DNA from: Phorcus lineatus
Lineage: Eukaryota > Mollusca > Gastropoda > Trochida > Trochidae
Reading direction: 5' to 3'
Length of the DNA stretch: 64,000 bases
Assembly (NCBI GenBank): GCA_921293015.1
Contig: OV121081.1
Location: 73,177,022 to 73,241,021, forward strand
Shown here: positions 50,050-61,650 of the stretch, piece by piece
Numbering within the stretch: position 1 is the first letter of the stretch
Layout: every line of letters starts with the position of its first letter
Program-made: the position numbers and the translations under genes
Notes under the pieces: model-generated
What the model was told of the DNA's origin: nothing
The model's database searches: none
What the model saw: the letters and a program-made list of their open reading frames with translations, nothing else

Positions 50050-51860
50050 AATGCCCTTCACAATCTAGGAAATCGACCCCTATAGTCCCTCAGCTTCACA
50101 ATCTGGAAATCGATCCCTATACTCCGTCAGTTTGATTTATAGGCAAGCTATGAGCCTTTCACAATCTGAAAATCGACCCACATACAATGACAGTTTGACA
50201 TTTAGGCGAGCTGTGAGCCCTTCACAATCTGAGAATAAATCCCTATACTCTCTCAGTTTGACATATAAACGCGCTGTGAGCCCTTCACAATCTATGAATC
50301 GGCCCCTATACTCCCTCAGTTTCACATAATGACGATATCTGAGCCCTTCACAATCTGAGAATCGACTTCTATTTCCTCTCAGTTTAAAAAAAGGTGAGCT
50401 ATGAGCCTTCACAATCTGAGAATGGATCCCTGTACTCTGACAGTTTGACATTCACGCGAGCTGTGAGCCCTTCACAATCTGAGAATGGACCCATATACTC
50501 CGTCAGTTTGACATATAGGGGCGCTGTGAGCCCTTCACAATCTAGGAATCGGCCCCTATATTCCCTCAGTTTGATTTATAGGCGGGCTATGAGCCCATCA
50601 CAATCTAAGAACCGACTGCTATACCCTCTCAGTTTAAATAAAAGTGAGCTATGAGCCTTCACAATCTGAGAATAGATCCTTTTACTCCCTCAGTTTGACA
50701 TATAGGGGCGCTGTGAGCCCTTCACAATCTAGGAATCGGCCCCTATATTCCCTCAGTTTCACATAATGACGATATCTGAGCACTTCGCAATCTGAGAATT
50801 GACCCCTATACCCTCTTAGTTTGATATAATGACGATCTGTAAACCCTTCACAATCTAGGAATCAATCCCTATACTCCGTCAGTTTGATATATAGGCGAGC
50901 GATGAGCCCTTCACAATCTAGGAATCGACCCATATACTCCCTCAGTTTGATTTATAGGCGGGCTATGAGCCCATCACAATCTGAGAATCGACTGCTATAC
51001 CCTCTCAGTTTAAATAAAAGTGAGCTATGAGCCTTCACAATCTGAGAATAGATCCCTATACTCCCTCAGTTTGACATATAAGCGAGCTATGAGCCCTTCA
51101 CAATCTAGGAATCGACCCATATACTCCCTCAGTTTGATTTATAGGCGGGCTATGAGCCCATCACAATCTAAGAACCGACTGCTATACCCTCTCAGTTTAA
51201 ATAAAAGTGAGCTATGAGCCTTCACAATCTGAGAATAGATCCTTTTACTCCCTCAGTTTGACATATAGGGGCGCTGTGAGCCCTTCACAATCTAGGAATC
51301 GGCCCCTATATTCCCTCAGTTTCACATAATGACGATATCTGAGCACTTCGCAATCTGAGAATTGACCCCTATACCCTCTTAGTTTGATATAATGACGATC
51401 TGTAAACCCTTCAAAAATCTAGGAATCAATCCCTATACTCCGTCAGTTTGATATATCGGCGAGCGATGAGCCCTTCACAATCTAGGAATCGACCCATATA
51501 CTCCCTCAGTTTGATTTATAGGCGGGCTATGAGCCCATCACAATCTGAGAATCGACTGCTATACCCTCTCAGTTTAAATAAAGGTGAGCTATGAGTCTTC
51601 ACAATCTGAGAATAGATCCCTATACTCCCTCAGTTTGACATATAAGCGAGCTGTGAGCCCTTCACAATCTAGGAATCGGCCCCTATATTCCCTCAGTTTC
51701 AAATAATGACGATATCTGAGCACTTCGCAATCTGAGAATCGACTTCTTTACCCTCTTAGTTTGATATAATGACGATCTGTAAGCCCTTCACAATCTGGGA
51801 ATCGATCCCTACACTCCGTCAGTTTGATATATAGGCGTGCCATGAACCTGTCACAATCTA
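50050..51860 (-). repeat. Right ~63-bp tandem array with higher-order repeats
   Basis: About 30 units in inverse orientation to the left array, each with 'gagcccttcacaatct', 'gaatcgacccctatact' and 'cctcagtttgaca'. A nine-unit block recurs with 563-bp spacing (for example 'aggaatcggcccctatattc' at 50731 and 51294, and again at 51671). This shows recent amplification by unequal exchange of multi-unit blocks. Confidence 0.92.
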
Positions 51861-51954
51861 TGGCAACTATTCTCCATCATTTGGATGCATACACAAATAA
51901 AAACCTAAATGAACTAAACAATTCTTATTTTATAATGCAAGATATACTACAAAC

Positions 51955-52118
51955 AAGCAAATTCCCAGATTGTGATCATTCCCCGATTGTTTAGGTCTCA
52001 CAATCTGCAGATTGTTTAAACAATCTAGGAATGAAAAAAATTCCTAGATTGTTCGAACAATCTGCAGATTGTGAGCGAACAATCTGCAGATTGTGATCAT
52101 TCCCAGATTGCACGGAAC
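51955..52118 (-). repeat. Right palindromic terminal module
   Basis: Inverse counterpart of 47521-47690, with AACAATCTGCAGATTG modules and cattcccagattg. Confidence 0.85.
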
Positions 52119-52122
52119 ATAT

Positions 52123-53440
52123 CTACTTATAATCAAACATCTTATGCTTTTTTGTCAGTTGCCTGAATAGGTTCAATGAAGAATCACTGCAGAATCAAGC
52201 GTTCTAAAACTTGCAAAAAGGTTGACTCATATGCATGTGTACCTACTTCAACCTTTAAGACATATATACTTAGAACCAATGTTTAATGCGTTGAAAATAA
52301 GGAAAAAACTTTCTGTTTGTGGCCCTATTCAAATGTTTCGATCCTTAGTGATTAGAAAATGAGACAGAAATACATATCTCATGCAACGTTTTAGAAAAAC
52401 AGATATACCGTCAAAACAGACAACGCAGAGGTCGATTTTAATTGGTCATGCCAATTGAAGACCTTTGTCTCAGTATAATTAATGGTTGAAACCTCTTCAT
52501 CACTGCACACTGTACGGCAGCAAAGCTAATCGGAGACGATATCATTAGATAAACAGTGGTCAGACGTCTACAGGCTCGCGCTGGACCTTACGGTAGATTT
52601 GGATTAAGGCCCGACAACTACCATAGATAGTCTGTTCACAGGATATGTAACCTACAGAAAAAATGTTGGATCACCTTTTAAGACAAAGACTTTCATTAAT
52701 GTCTCGTCAAAGATTGACAAACCATAACGCCTAATGGCATTCAATGTTCGGTAATTTTGATTACCTCTAGTCCGCTAAACAATAATATTTTGTTAACTAG
52801 ATAAAAATGAGATTTTCCCTGCAATCAACAAGTCAAATAACCAATAAATTTGGACCCAAAAGGAATTTGTTTTAACGTTGTTTTTTATTAAAAAAATGTA
52901 ACGATACAAAGTAATAATAATTATTGAAAAATGACTTATTGGGAGTGACCAATTTCCTTTATTGGGCATATAGTTGTAAATACAATTTAAACTTTCAGTT
53001 TCAGAGTGTAATTGAATATTCTAATGTATTCTATATTTTGACAAAATAATGTTCAATTAAAACCAAAGTGTGGAGAAGATCATTTGTTTTAAGTGTTTTC
53101 TTTTTTATCTCCAACTGTAGCAACAAGTTGATTTAATAATGCCATTTTATGTACTTTACTGTCATCTGATATAGCCTCGCGGGAGTCTCTAATTACATTC
53201 CATACCGTTTCTATCTATATGAATGTCATTGTGAAAAGCCCCTGTTTTGTCTGTTTCATTCCAAAATTGCTGGACCAGGGTATAAGACCGAATACCATAA
53301 GCCAGGATCTGATTTGAAGTGGAGCATAAAGTTTCGTCTTGGTATCTGACCGATCAAAATCTGGATTACTCTGTTTGACAAATCAAATTTTCAAAACCTT
53401 GCGCTATATCACATGAGTTATATAGCTGTTTCAAAGGTCT
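52123..53440. other. No recognisable feature
   Basis: AT-rich sequence right of the foldback element, with no supported gene or repeat. Confidence 0.4.
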
Positions 53441-53749
53441 ATGTTGACATATATAACCCTATCTTTGCCCGTAAATGTTTTTCATGGAAGCTGAAAAAAT
53501 CCATTCAAATACATGAGTTTCACATTCAAAAGCCTTATCTATATAGAATGTAAAACGCTTTTTAGTTCGAGAGATATGATCCGGAGAAAACACTATGTTG
53601 ACATATATAACGTTGTCATTTTGCCCGTAAATGTTTTTCATAGAAACTAAAAAAAATCCATTCACATATATGAGTTTCACCTTCAAAAGGCTTATCTATA
53701 TAGAATGTTAAAATCATTTTAGTTTGAGAGATATGATCCGGATAAAACA
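53441..53749 (+). repeat. Two-copy tandem duplication, 154-bp unit
   Basis: Units begin atgttgacatatataac at 53441 and 53595. They share 'gcccgtaaatgtttttcat', 'aaaatccattca', 'cttatctatatagaatgt' and 'gagagatatgatccgga'. Divergence is low. A minus-strand frame (53459-53686) is open over the duplication but looks incidental. Confidence 0.9.
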
Positions 53750-55429
53750 CTTGCTTAAAAAGTCCGTGTCTAAGAGATTTTTCAGAGGAAATAAAATAAT
53801 GAGTTTGGCATATTAGTCAAACCTTCGAAGTCGAAATCTGTAACAAGTTGAATAAAAAATAGCTTCAGCCTTACACATCTACGTCAATTGCAACATTAAA
53901 ACAATCACTTTATGATTATCCTTAATCTAGATATTCGGGAGCACTCTAATACATAAACAATATGCTGCTGTAGACGTCGTCAAAAGTCTTTGAAGTCTTG
54001 ACGAAGGGTTTCTATACCATCGTCCTTGAATAACGACTCGAGAGGAAAGTTTATATCAGGGCGGGGATGATTCTGCACTGTCATTATAAAACTTAATCGT
54101 TTCTCAGCTCTTTTCATTTACTCCTAAGCTCACCTTATTTCATGTTGACAGAAGATGGCAGTTGTTAACAAACGGGAAATAACTCGTCCTTTGCTTCAAT
54201 AAAGAATAAAATAGAAGTGCTATCACATACTGAAAGGTAGTGGATCGATGCTTGCTTGAATATTGTCATATTGATGAAGCTAAATTGGATTCCTTGGCTG
54301 ACCAAATACTCCAGACGAAATGTTCAGCACGCTATATTATATCTGACACGTGCTCTGTCTTTCCACTCTGATCTAAAATTAAATAAGCTCCAAAGTCAAC
54401 CTTAACATGGCGTCTTTGTCGTGATTTCTATTCGAGATAATACAATTGCTCTCCTTGATAACAGCTGCAGCTCAACACTTTCCACGTTTCAACTTAACCT
54501 TGTTATAGGGAGTATGGTTTACACTTAGTCGTGTCAATCTCTGACCGCGATAGATTGTGTGGCATGGTCAATTTGAACTTCACTCGATTGATAGGACAAA
54601 CAGTAAATTAGATTTATCATCTAAACCCTTTTCCTTACTAATTCTGAAATTTTCAGTCCACTGGGAATGAAAAGTATTGATTCAGAAATGATTAAGGCAT
54701 CAATTTATAATCATTACATTTGTAGTGAAGACATAAAAGCTGAATTTTTAAGTTCAACTTAAAGAATATTGCTGTTATTTTATTTTTTCGTTTCAAGGTT
54801 ACGATATTGGTTGACAAACTTTATAATATCTTATAATTTGTAGAACATAATTACTCAGTATTTTTACTACGTTTCTCTTTATCTATATATGTCTATATTT
54901 ATCAACCGGCTACGCTTCGAGAGATTTACAATGCTATTTCCATTTGCAACAGAAGTTTTTAACTATCAACGTGGCTAACATAGTACTTTTATACCATATC
55001 CTGGACACTACCTTCGATAAATCTTTTCTTTCACCCCTAACAGTGCCTTTGTATGCGTCCAATGTAAGTTAAAAACTACTTCAAACATTTATATATAGAA
55101 GTAGTCTGCAATGATTCCATTAGGTCGACAGCGTGGATTGGTTAGGATAGTATCAATACGAAATAATTTTATCATTTGCTTTTATGGATGTCTGTGACAT
55201 GTTGCGAGTCTACAACTGATTTTATCATCATTACAAAGTGACTCATGGTGTTAATGGTAATATGGTAAATACATTTTGGTCATAGTAAAATTGCTTTAAT
55301 GTCAATTTTTGACAAGAACTAAACTGATAAATTGTAAACAAAATTTATGATAATATCTTAAAAAATGCCTGAATTATTATTAGGTCTGCAGACGAAAGTC
55401 GTGAAGACCTACTGTTATCCTGATTATTA
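53750..55429. other. No recognisable feature
   Basis: Non-coding. Weak similarity between 54300-54360 and segment A near 23320-23435 ('atatctgaca.gt.ttctgtct') supports segment C colinearity. Confidence 0.35.
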
Positions 55430-56180
55430 TTATTATTTTCAACGATTTTGTTGCCGCTCTAGCTCTAAAACTGCTAATGCAAATTCAACGAAACTTCAGG
55501 CAAGGTAGCCTCTGGGCTGAAATTGATACAATTGAAATCGAATTTGCAATTTCGGTCTGCATTGCAGAGTTAGAGCCCCTTTTAATTTCGCAAATTAGCA
55601 TGGGCAACTTGCTTTAAAAGATGCCCATTAGCAATTACAACAAAAAAGTAAATCATGACGAATTTGTAGGTCACGTGCTTTAGACGCCATCTTGCTTTTA
55701 CTGCATTTTCAACATTTACGACCCATTGCATCTTTGAAAATCTTCTCCTCTGAAGTTACTTGCATGAAAGAGCTGAAACTTGTACATAATGCAGCTAGTG
55801 GATTGTCCTATTTAGGATACTCATCAGAATTGCGTAACACGAATACCTTTTTTCACAGTGACGATTCGAAATTGTCAAAAACTGCAAAATCGCCAGCTTC
55901 AAGGGCACATAACTCTAAAACTTAGATTTACAGGGTTTTTCAGGACAGCAAGACATTATTGTGATCTACCAGAATCAATAATAAAATCGATCGCGAACAG
56001 TCATTTCCGGTTGTTATGAAAGTTCAAAAATGCAAAATTTCAATTTGCAACAAATTAACATTGGGTCATTTTTCAAAATAAATCTAGAGACTTGCAAATA
56101 GGTTCAAAAGATGCGCATTTACAGGAAAGCAAATAAGTCAATCATGACGTATTCGTAGGTCACGTGCTTTAGCCGCCATT
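55430..56180 (+). repeat. Imperfect duplication ending in E-box / YY1-like motif
   Basis: Two similar stretches end in 'gtaggtcacgtgctttag' plus cgccat, at about 55665-55692 and 56155-56181, roughly 490 bp apart. Each is preceded by 'aaaagatg..cat' and 'aatcatgacg.att'. The motif pair CACGTG and GCCGCCAT/GACGCCATCTT (inverse of a YY1-type AAGATGGCG) resembles a promoter or transposon subterminal region. A (TTA)n run precedes copy 1. Confidence 0.6.
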
Positions 56181-56873
56181 TCCCCTTTTTGTGTGACTTT
56201 AAGTTCTGACATTCAAAACGGTAGTCAAAATGGTCTTTCAGACTTGACAATTGATCAATACAGAGCAGAGTACAAGACAGACTGCATCTTTTGAGAACAT
56301 ACGCGTCTGAAGACCGTCAGAATTGCCCACAAGGGGTAATACCACCCGAGAGACCAATACAATCATGGAGATATATTTTCACACATGTACAGTTTATGAG
56401 GTCTTTAATCCTGAAAAAATATTTTACTAAATATGAAATTAGTCCACATCTATTTTAGATTTTGCTGACTTGTACTTCAAAATCACTGCCTTGACCGTGA
56501 TAAATAATTGATTAGTAATATGCCAAGTTGGTGAGTTGGGGTTAAATATGTTTTCTACAATATATTAGATATTAAACAGGTGGATGACAATCATCCAAAA
56601 GAGAGTTTACAAATCAAGGAGAAAGGGATTGATAGGATAAGGGAACAGACAGAATGAAAGGCATCGTGAGAGATAGACAGGTTTTGGGTCCAGTGGTGGC
56701 ATTTGTTCAAACCGAAACTAAAATTAGTAGGACGTTTGAAATACTTTATATCTCAAGATAATATGCCAGAAACACTACCCTCCTACTTTAATTGTGATTC
56801 CTTACATTTGAATAATTATTAAGGATTTTGACATGCAACATATTATTCTTGGTGTTCACCTGTTTTGACTTCA

Positions 56874-57035
56874 ATTATATTGATTGCACAGCGGGTTCAC
56901 TTAATGAGCGCCCATGCATCCCGGGACAGTTTTACACAGACTATGACTCACCTGTTTGGAAACAACTATTGTTTTATATTGATTACAATTTCTGAGTCAC
57001 ATCAACATGTTGATTCGACTTTGTTAGTGATATTA
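56874..57035. repeat. Segment C conserved island
   Basis: Third copy of the island at 26470-26640 and 39845-40020. It keeps 'gattgcacagcgggttcac', 'cccgggacagttttacac', 'gactcacctgt' and 'gagtcaca'. It is closest to the segment B copy. Confidence 0.7.
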
Positions 57036-57665
57036 ACCGTTCCTTTCAATGTTTTTATCAGTAATACCCAAAAAGGTGAAATAACACGTTTTTGATACTA
57101 TTGATATATCGAAGTAATTGACAAATTAATGGATTGCTAGTTATATTTATTTATATATTTATATATAATTGGTGCGCGTACCATGCAAAGAATATATTTA
57201 GAGGTATGGCCCTTAACGCGTTTGACCCAGTACCTGAATGCGGTATCTCCGTGACCGTAAGAGCTACCGCAGCGGTACTATTAATGTTCCCGGAATTTGC
57301 ATAAATGTTGAACAAGTTGAGCCCAGACGAAAGTCATTCAAAATTCTACTGTGCATCTCACACTATTTCGTCCTTTCCATCTATCTCTTTCACTTTTCCT
57401 CCCTTCTCTGATATGTCTTTCTTTTTCTAATGGCAACATCCAAAAGTGCTGAACTACTGCTGACATATATAACATTAAACCCGTCTCACTCCCGAACTCC
57501 CGAAAGTAAAACAAAATATATCAACCATAACTCATATCTCAAAACAGTTCAAGCAATCGACATCTTATAGCATGGCAAATCCAAACGAAACAATTAAAGA
57601 CTCTTCTTCTGCTCTATTTACTACATGAAGACCACTATTACAAATGTAATGGATACTAAACGACC
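57036..57665. other. No recognisable feature
   Basis: Includes TTTATA-rich sequence near 57150 and a GC-richer patch at 57190-57300. No family recognised. Confidence 0.4.
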
Positions 57666-57782
57666 TTCAATTTAATAATATTTTTATCAAACGAGGTAAT
57701 GATTAAGTATAAAACGAGTGAAAGCGAGTTGGATACCAAAATCATTACCGATCGAGTTTAATAAAAGTAGTATTAAATTGAA
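57666..57782. repeat. Foldback element 2, ~117 bp
   Basis: The left arm ttcaatttaataatattttt (from 57666) with 'gaggtaatgatt' pairs with the right arm 'aatcattaccgatcgagttt' to 'attaaattgaa' (57782), around a loop containing 'gagtgaaagcgagttgga'. The layout is like 16271-16424. The loop wording (gagtgaaagcgag) parallels gaggcgaagccgag there. Confidence 0.75.
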
Positions 57783-57936
57783 GCAATTTGAGTATTCTGT
57801 TTATTACTTGACCTTAGTAATCAACCACACATTATTGTGACGTCATACGTGCAGCGGTATTACACTAGCTTAATATCACCGTAAGAATATTACACTGCAG
57901 TATCTTACACGGGCGAGTAATAAATAATTTTAATTT
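57783..57936. repeat. Adjacent inverted repeat with central CRE
   Basis: 57783-57812 (gcaatttgagtattctgttt) and 57907-57936 are imperfect inverses. The central part holds the palindrome tgacgtca (57839-57846), a cAMP-response-element-type site. It abuts foldback 2 directly, so both may be one composite element. Confidence 0.5.
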
Positions 57937-60604
57937 GCAAAGAAGGACTATATATCAAACCTTTGTTTTCTTTCTAACTTGCTATCATCTATAGTCTTTG
58001 AAACCGGCTACAGTAACTATCTTTAGTAAGTGCAAGCAAAATTGCATTGAATGTGGTTGGTATGGATGTAGACTACTTCCTTGTGTCTGTAATCTGACAT
58101 GGATCGATGATTAAATTCAAATCCATTCGGGTCTGTTTCATTTCAAGTCAGTTGATTAAAATATACCGTGTTCCGAAAAATACAAGTTTGAAACTATTAC
58201 CTCCTCTGGAATGCGAACTAAAATCCTGTGGAGGATTATCTGCATCCCTTTCGAAGAACAACCAGTAGTGTTATAACCAGAAGTTACGTTAACAATCAAG
58301 GTCTCCGGAAAACGAATTCGTTATCAGAAGCTAAAGGGAAGTCACGTCTTCTCTCAGCATGATAACTGCTAGGTTTTTTTTTGTACGCGACGATGTGATT
58401 GGTCTATTTATAACTAGGATTTGGCTGTTCTAACTGGTAGCAGAACATGCATAAGCGTCTTTACGAACTGTCGCCAGACCATGTGAAGAGAAAACAAATT
58501 AATGAGCTTGTATCCAGGTAGAGGCAGTACTTGACAGTTTAGTTTATACGGAATACTTTAGAAGGCAATTCAAGTCTTCCTATTGGTCCACGCTGGTGTA
58601 TATAATTCAAACATAACATAAAACACTTCAACGCTTATCAAAATCGATCTATGACCAGATAGTAGTACAACAACATATGTTCATATGAAATTTTTTTCAT
58701 AAGCAGGAAAGTTAAACATGACTTATGAAAAACGACTCTTTTCAGATATATGTTAAAATTGTGTTTCGTTAAAGAAAAATAGGAGGAATGCAATTTTTGT
58801 TCAGTATTCTAATGGTCTAATTTGTTTCGATTAGACTCGGTTGAAGCGTTAAGCAAGGTTGATCAATAGCTATCTACAACTATTCATTGCAGATCTAATC
58901 ATGTTGACGGTCCACTTGATCAAATCACTGTAATGTCTTCCTTTCAAGTGGACCAAGTCCAGCCGGTATCAAACCTCATCTTTGGGTGTTCTAAACATAT
59001 TCTAAACCAGACTTAATACCCCTGCAAATCCAAGTCATTAAGCAGCGTAAGATATAGCAAAATGATATCTTGATTGGGAATAGAAGGTTATTACTCGGCA
59101 ATAAAGTTGAAGGAAAGGTCAACCAATCCGGTGAGATTGGCTGATAACAATGGAATGACATGGTGGGTGTAGCTAAAAGGAAACAATGCAACGTAAATGT
59201 GATTTCAAATGTGTAAGACAGATTGCTTAATTTAAAGTTGAGATATTAATCCGATGTTATTCAATAGTAAATGCAAATTTCAGACATAAATTCTGTTGCA
59301 TCGCAAATAACAAAAAATTGTCTAGTACAACATATTACTCAAGGTCCTTTAAGTTAACGTTGGCAAATTATTTCAGATTACTAAGAGTTAATTGAGAATA
59401 AGAAGTAACAAACAAGCCAAATATAACAACTTATAATAACAAGTCGATTAGTATAAGTCAAAGAGTTAAATAAATAATACATTATCAAATGAATAACTTA
59501 ATGAATACGCCAATTAAGTTTTTTCACTTTGGCTAGCCATAAGATGATGATAGTTGACAGCAGATAAATTATGAATTCAATTATACCCAAGAGAGTACAC
59601 ATTATGAAGTACTCTGTAACAAAAAATCATTTTTATAAATAAACAGTATCATATTTTTTCTGGTATAATATAAATACATTGATAGAGTAAATAATAAAGC
59701 ATATGAATGACAACTTTTTATTCCAATTGTGTGACTGAGAAGATGACGTTACATTTTTATTTTCCTTTTCAATCACAGTCTTAATTATTACTCCAAAAGA
59801 TGTTAGTATTGCGATTTGAAAAATGTACCACTAGTGTTAAACTGCTATTACTGCGATGGGAAGAAATTTCATTGAAATATTTTCCCTTACTGCAAAATTA
59901 GATGACAAAGATGACTTTCCTTCCCATTCAACACTTGATGTCTTCTAATGTCAATATATATATAGTATCATAAAATATAAATCAATATGAAGTATGCATG
60001 GCACTACTATTACTACGATAGATGTATGGTTTTATTAAAGCAATAAACGTTTTCTTGAAAATAGTCATGTTACCTGAGTTTATTGTCAAAACTCTAAGTC
60101 TCTAAGACGTCGATTTTCTAATGGGCTATAGTGTTCAACATTTTTGATACCGGTCACGTCTCGCATTCCTCCAATCATTTTAAACAATTCGGTTAATGAT
60201 AGCATTTGTCTAAATAAGGAATCTTGCTGGTGATCGCCTGATAACATAGTCACGGAGAACAAGATGGTTTAAATATATCCAAAAATCAGCATTATCAGAC
60301 TGAAGCGGTACAGAGAAACTATTCTCTCATTTACAATACAATGACAGGGTAGGCGTTTGACCAACCAGGAGATGAACCAGGTTAGGTCTATCACATTTCA
60401 TAGTGTCTAAATCACTTAATATCTGTTCTTTGAGTCACACTCTTATCTCAGAAGATATGCGCTCTTTATACTAAGAATACTGGGTTCAAACATAAAGCTT
60501 TGGATAGCGTTTGAGATAATGATAGTTTGTTGTGTTTTTAAAACCTCTTTTACTACCAAACTAATGTCAGCCTTGTACTTTCGCAATAAATCAAATCAAA
60601 ACAT
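57937..60604. other. No recognisable feature
   Basis: AT-rich, non-coding by eye. A short hairpin (ggtccacttga / tcaagtggacc, about 58909-58954) is the only structure noted. Confidence 0.4.
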
Positions 60605-61650
60605 TGTATACGAGGGTAAGTGTTAAAAGTTCGGAACACGACATAGAAAACAAGTATCACTTCTTGTATTTCATTTTCAACATTTTATTCACTGACATCA
60701 ATACATTTGGACCAGCGATGTACCATTTCATTATGCCATTCTTGTGGAACTCTGCATCCTAGGTCTCGAGCAATCTCTCCACGGCTGCGGTTAGACTGTT
60801 GTTATCATCAAAAACTCGCCCACGTCAAAATGGGTCTTCAGTTTGGGGAAAAGGAAGTCCGGTAGTTGCCAAAGCATGGGAGTAGATGTGGAACAATTTC
60901 AAAGCCACACTCAGTCTCGGCAGTGACAGTAATATTTGCTGTTTGGACGGGAGCATTGTTCTGAAGGGGCAGCACAACTGTACTGAGCTTCCCTAACTGC
61001 TTGACTTTGATGGCTTAATTGTCTCAATTCATTAGCATAATATGTCCCGTTGATAGTTTTGCCCTTGTCCAAGTATTTATCATGATCATACCCTGGCTAT
61101 CCCTAAAACCCGAGGCCATCATCCTTCAATCAGATGAAACTTGCTTGAAATTGTTGGGTGTGGGGAACGGGCATGCTTCCACTGTTTTCACTGTTTTTGG
61201 TTCAAGGGTTAAAATGATGTACACACGTCTAATATGGTTAATCGTTTCAGGGAAGTATTCCTGTCTCACCTTAATCCAGCAAAAACTCATTTGAAATGTC
61301 CAGGCGTGTCTGTTTCAGGTCATCAGTTAACATTCCTGGCATCCATGTGAAGAACATCTGTCAGTATTGTGTACAAGGACCAAAACTAGAGTCAAGTGTA
61401 TCAGTTATGTGTTAAGTTGTCACACGTCTGTCTGCAAGCACCATGTCATGAACATCTTGGACACCACTGCAGGAGGTTTTTGGCTGACCAGACCTGGCAT
61501 CATCTTCAACACTCTGCAGGCCACGCTTAAAATAAGTAACCCACTTGGCGACTGTGGAGAATACAAGGGAGTCATCAATCAATGTATCGACCATGTCTTC
61601 GTGGATATCCTGTGCAGGCATCCCTTTTCGTGACATCTCGAAATATACTC
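60605..61650 (-). pseudogene. Mariner-family transposase pseudogene
   Basis: On minus it begins near 61636 (MPAQDIHEDMVDTL), then TVAKWVTYFKRGLQSVEDD and SGQP, the N-terminal DNA-binding half of a mariner transposase. Further down the strand come a decayed catalytic region with DDNAPVHTA (about 60950) and the C-terminal HRWSKCIDVSE (about 60700). Many stops and frameshifts are present. At the low-coordinate end 'acgagggtaagtgttaaaagttcg' (60612 onward) resembles a mariner terminal inverted repeat. The opposite end was not found. Confidence 0.85.

Larger units (their letters stand above)
47517..52122. mobile_element. Large foldback element with inverted 63-bp repeat arrays
   Basis: The ends are inverted copies: left atatgttacgaacaatctgg from 47517, right ccagattgcacggaacatat to 52122. 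Each arm begins with ~150-200 bp of short palindromic modules built from ACAATCT/AGATTGT, including AACAATCTGCAGATTGTT. A tandem array follows; the two arrays are in opposite orientation and flank ~1.5 kb of single-copy DNA. Long subrepeated inverted repeats around a loop are characteristic of FB/Galileo-type elements. There is no transposase, so it would be non-autonomous. ATAT at both edges could be a target-site duplication (47517-47520 and 52119-52122). Confidence 0.75.

Noticed and set aside
47757-51860. CRISPR-like regular array
   Set aside because: Units are ~63 bp and repeat along their whole length without unique spacers, and the DNA is eukaryotic; it is a satellite-type array inside a foldback element.
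58909-58954. Hairpin ggtccacttga / tcaagtggacc
   Set aside because: An 11-bp stem with a 24-base loop, single occurrence; not enough to call an element.
60605-61650. Plus-strand open frames at 61019-61294 and 61367-61633
   Set aside because: They are antisense shadows of the minus-strand mariner remnant.
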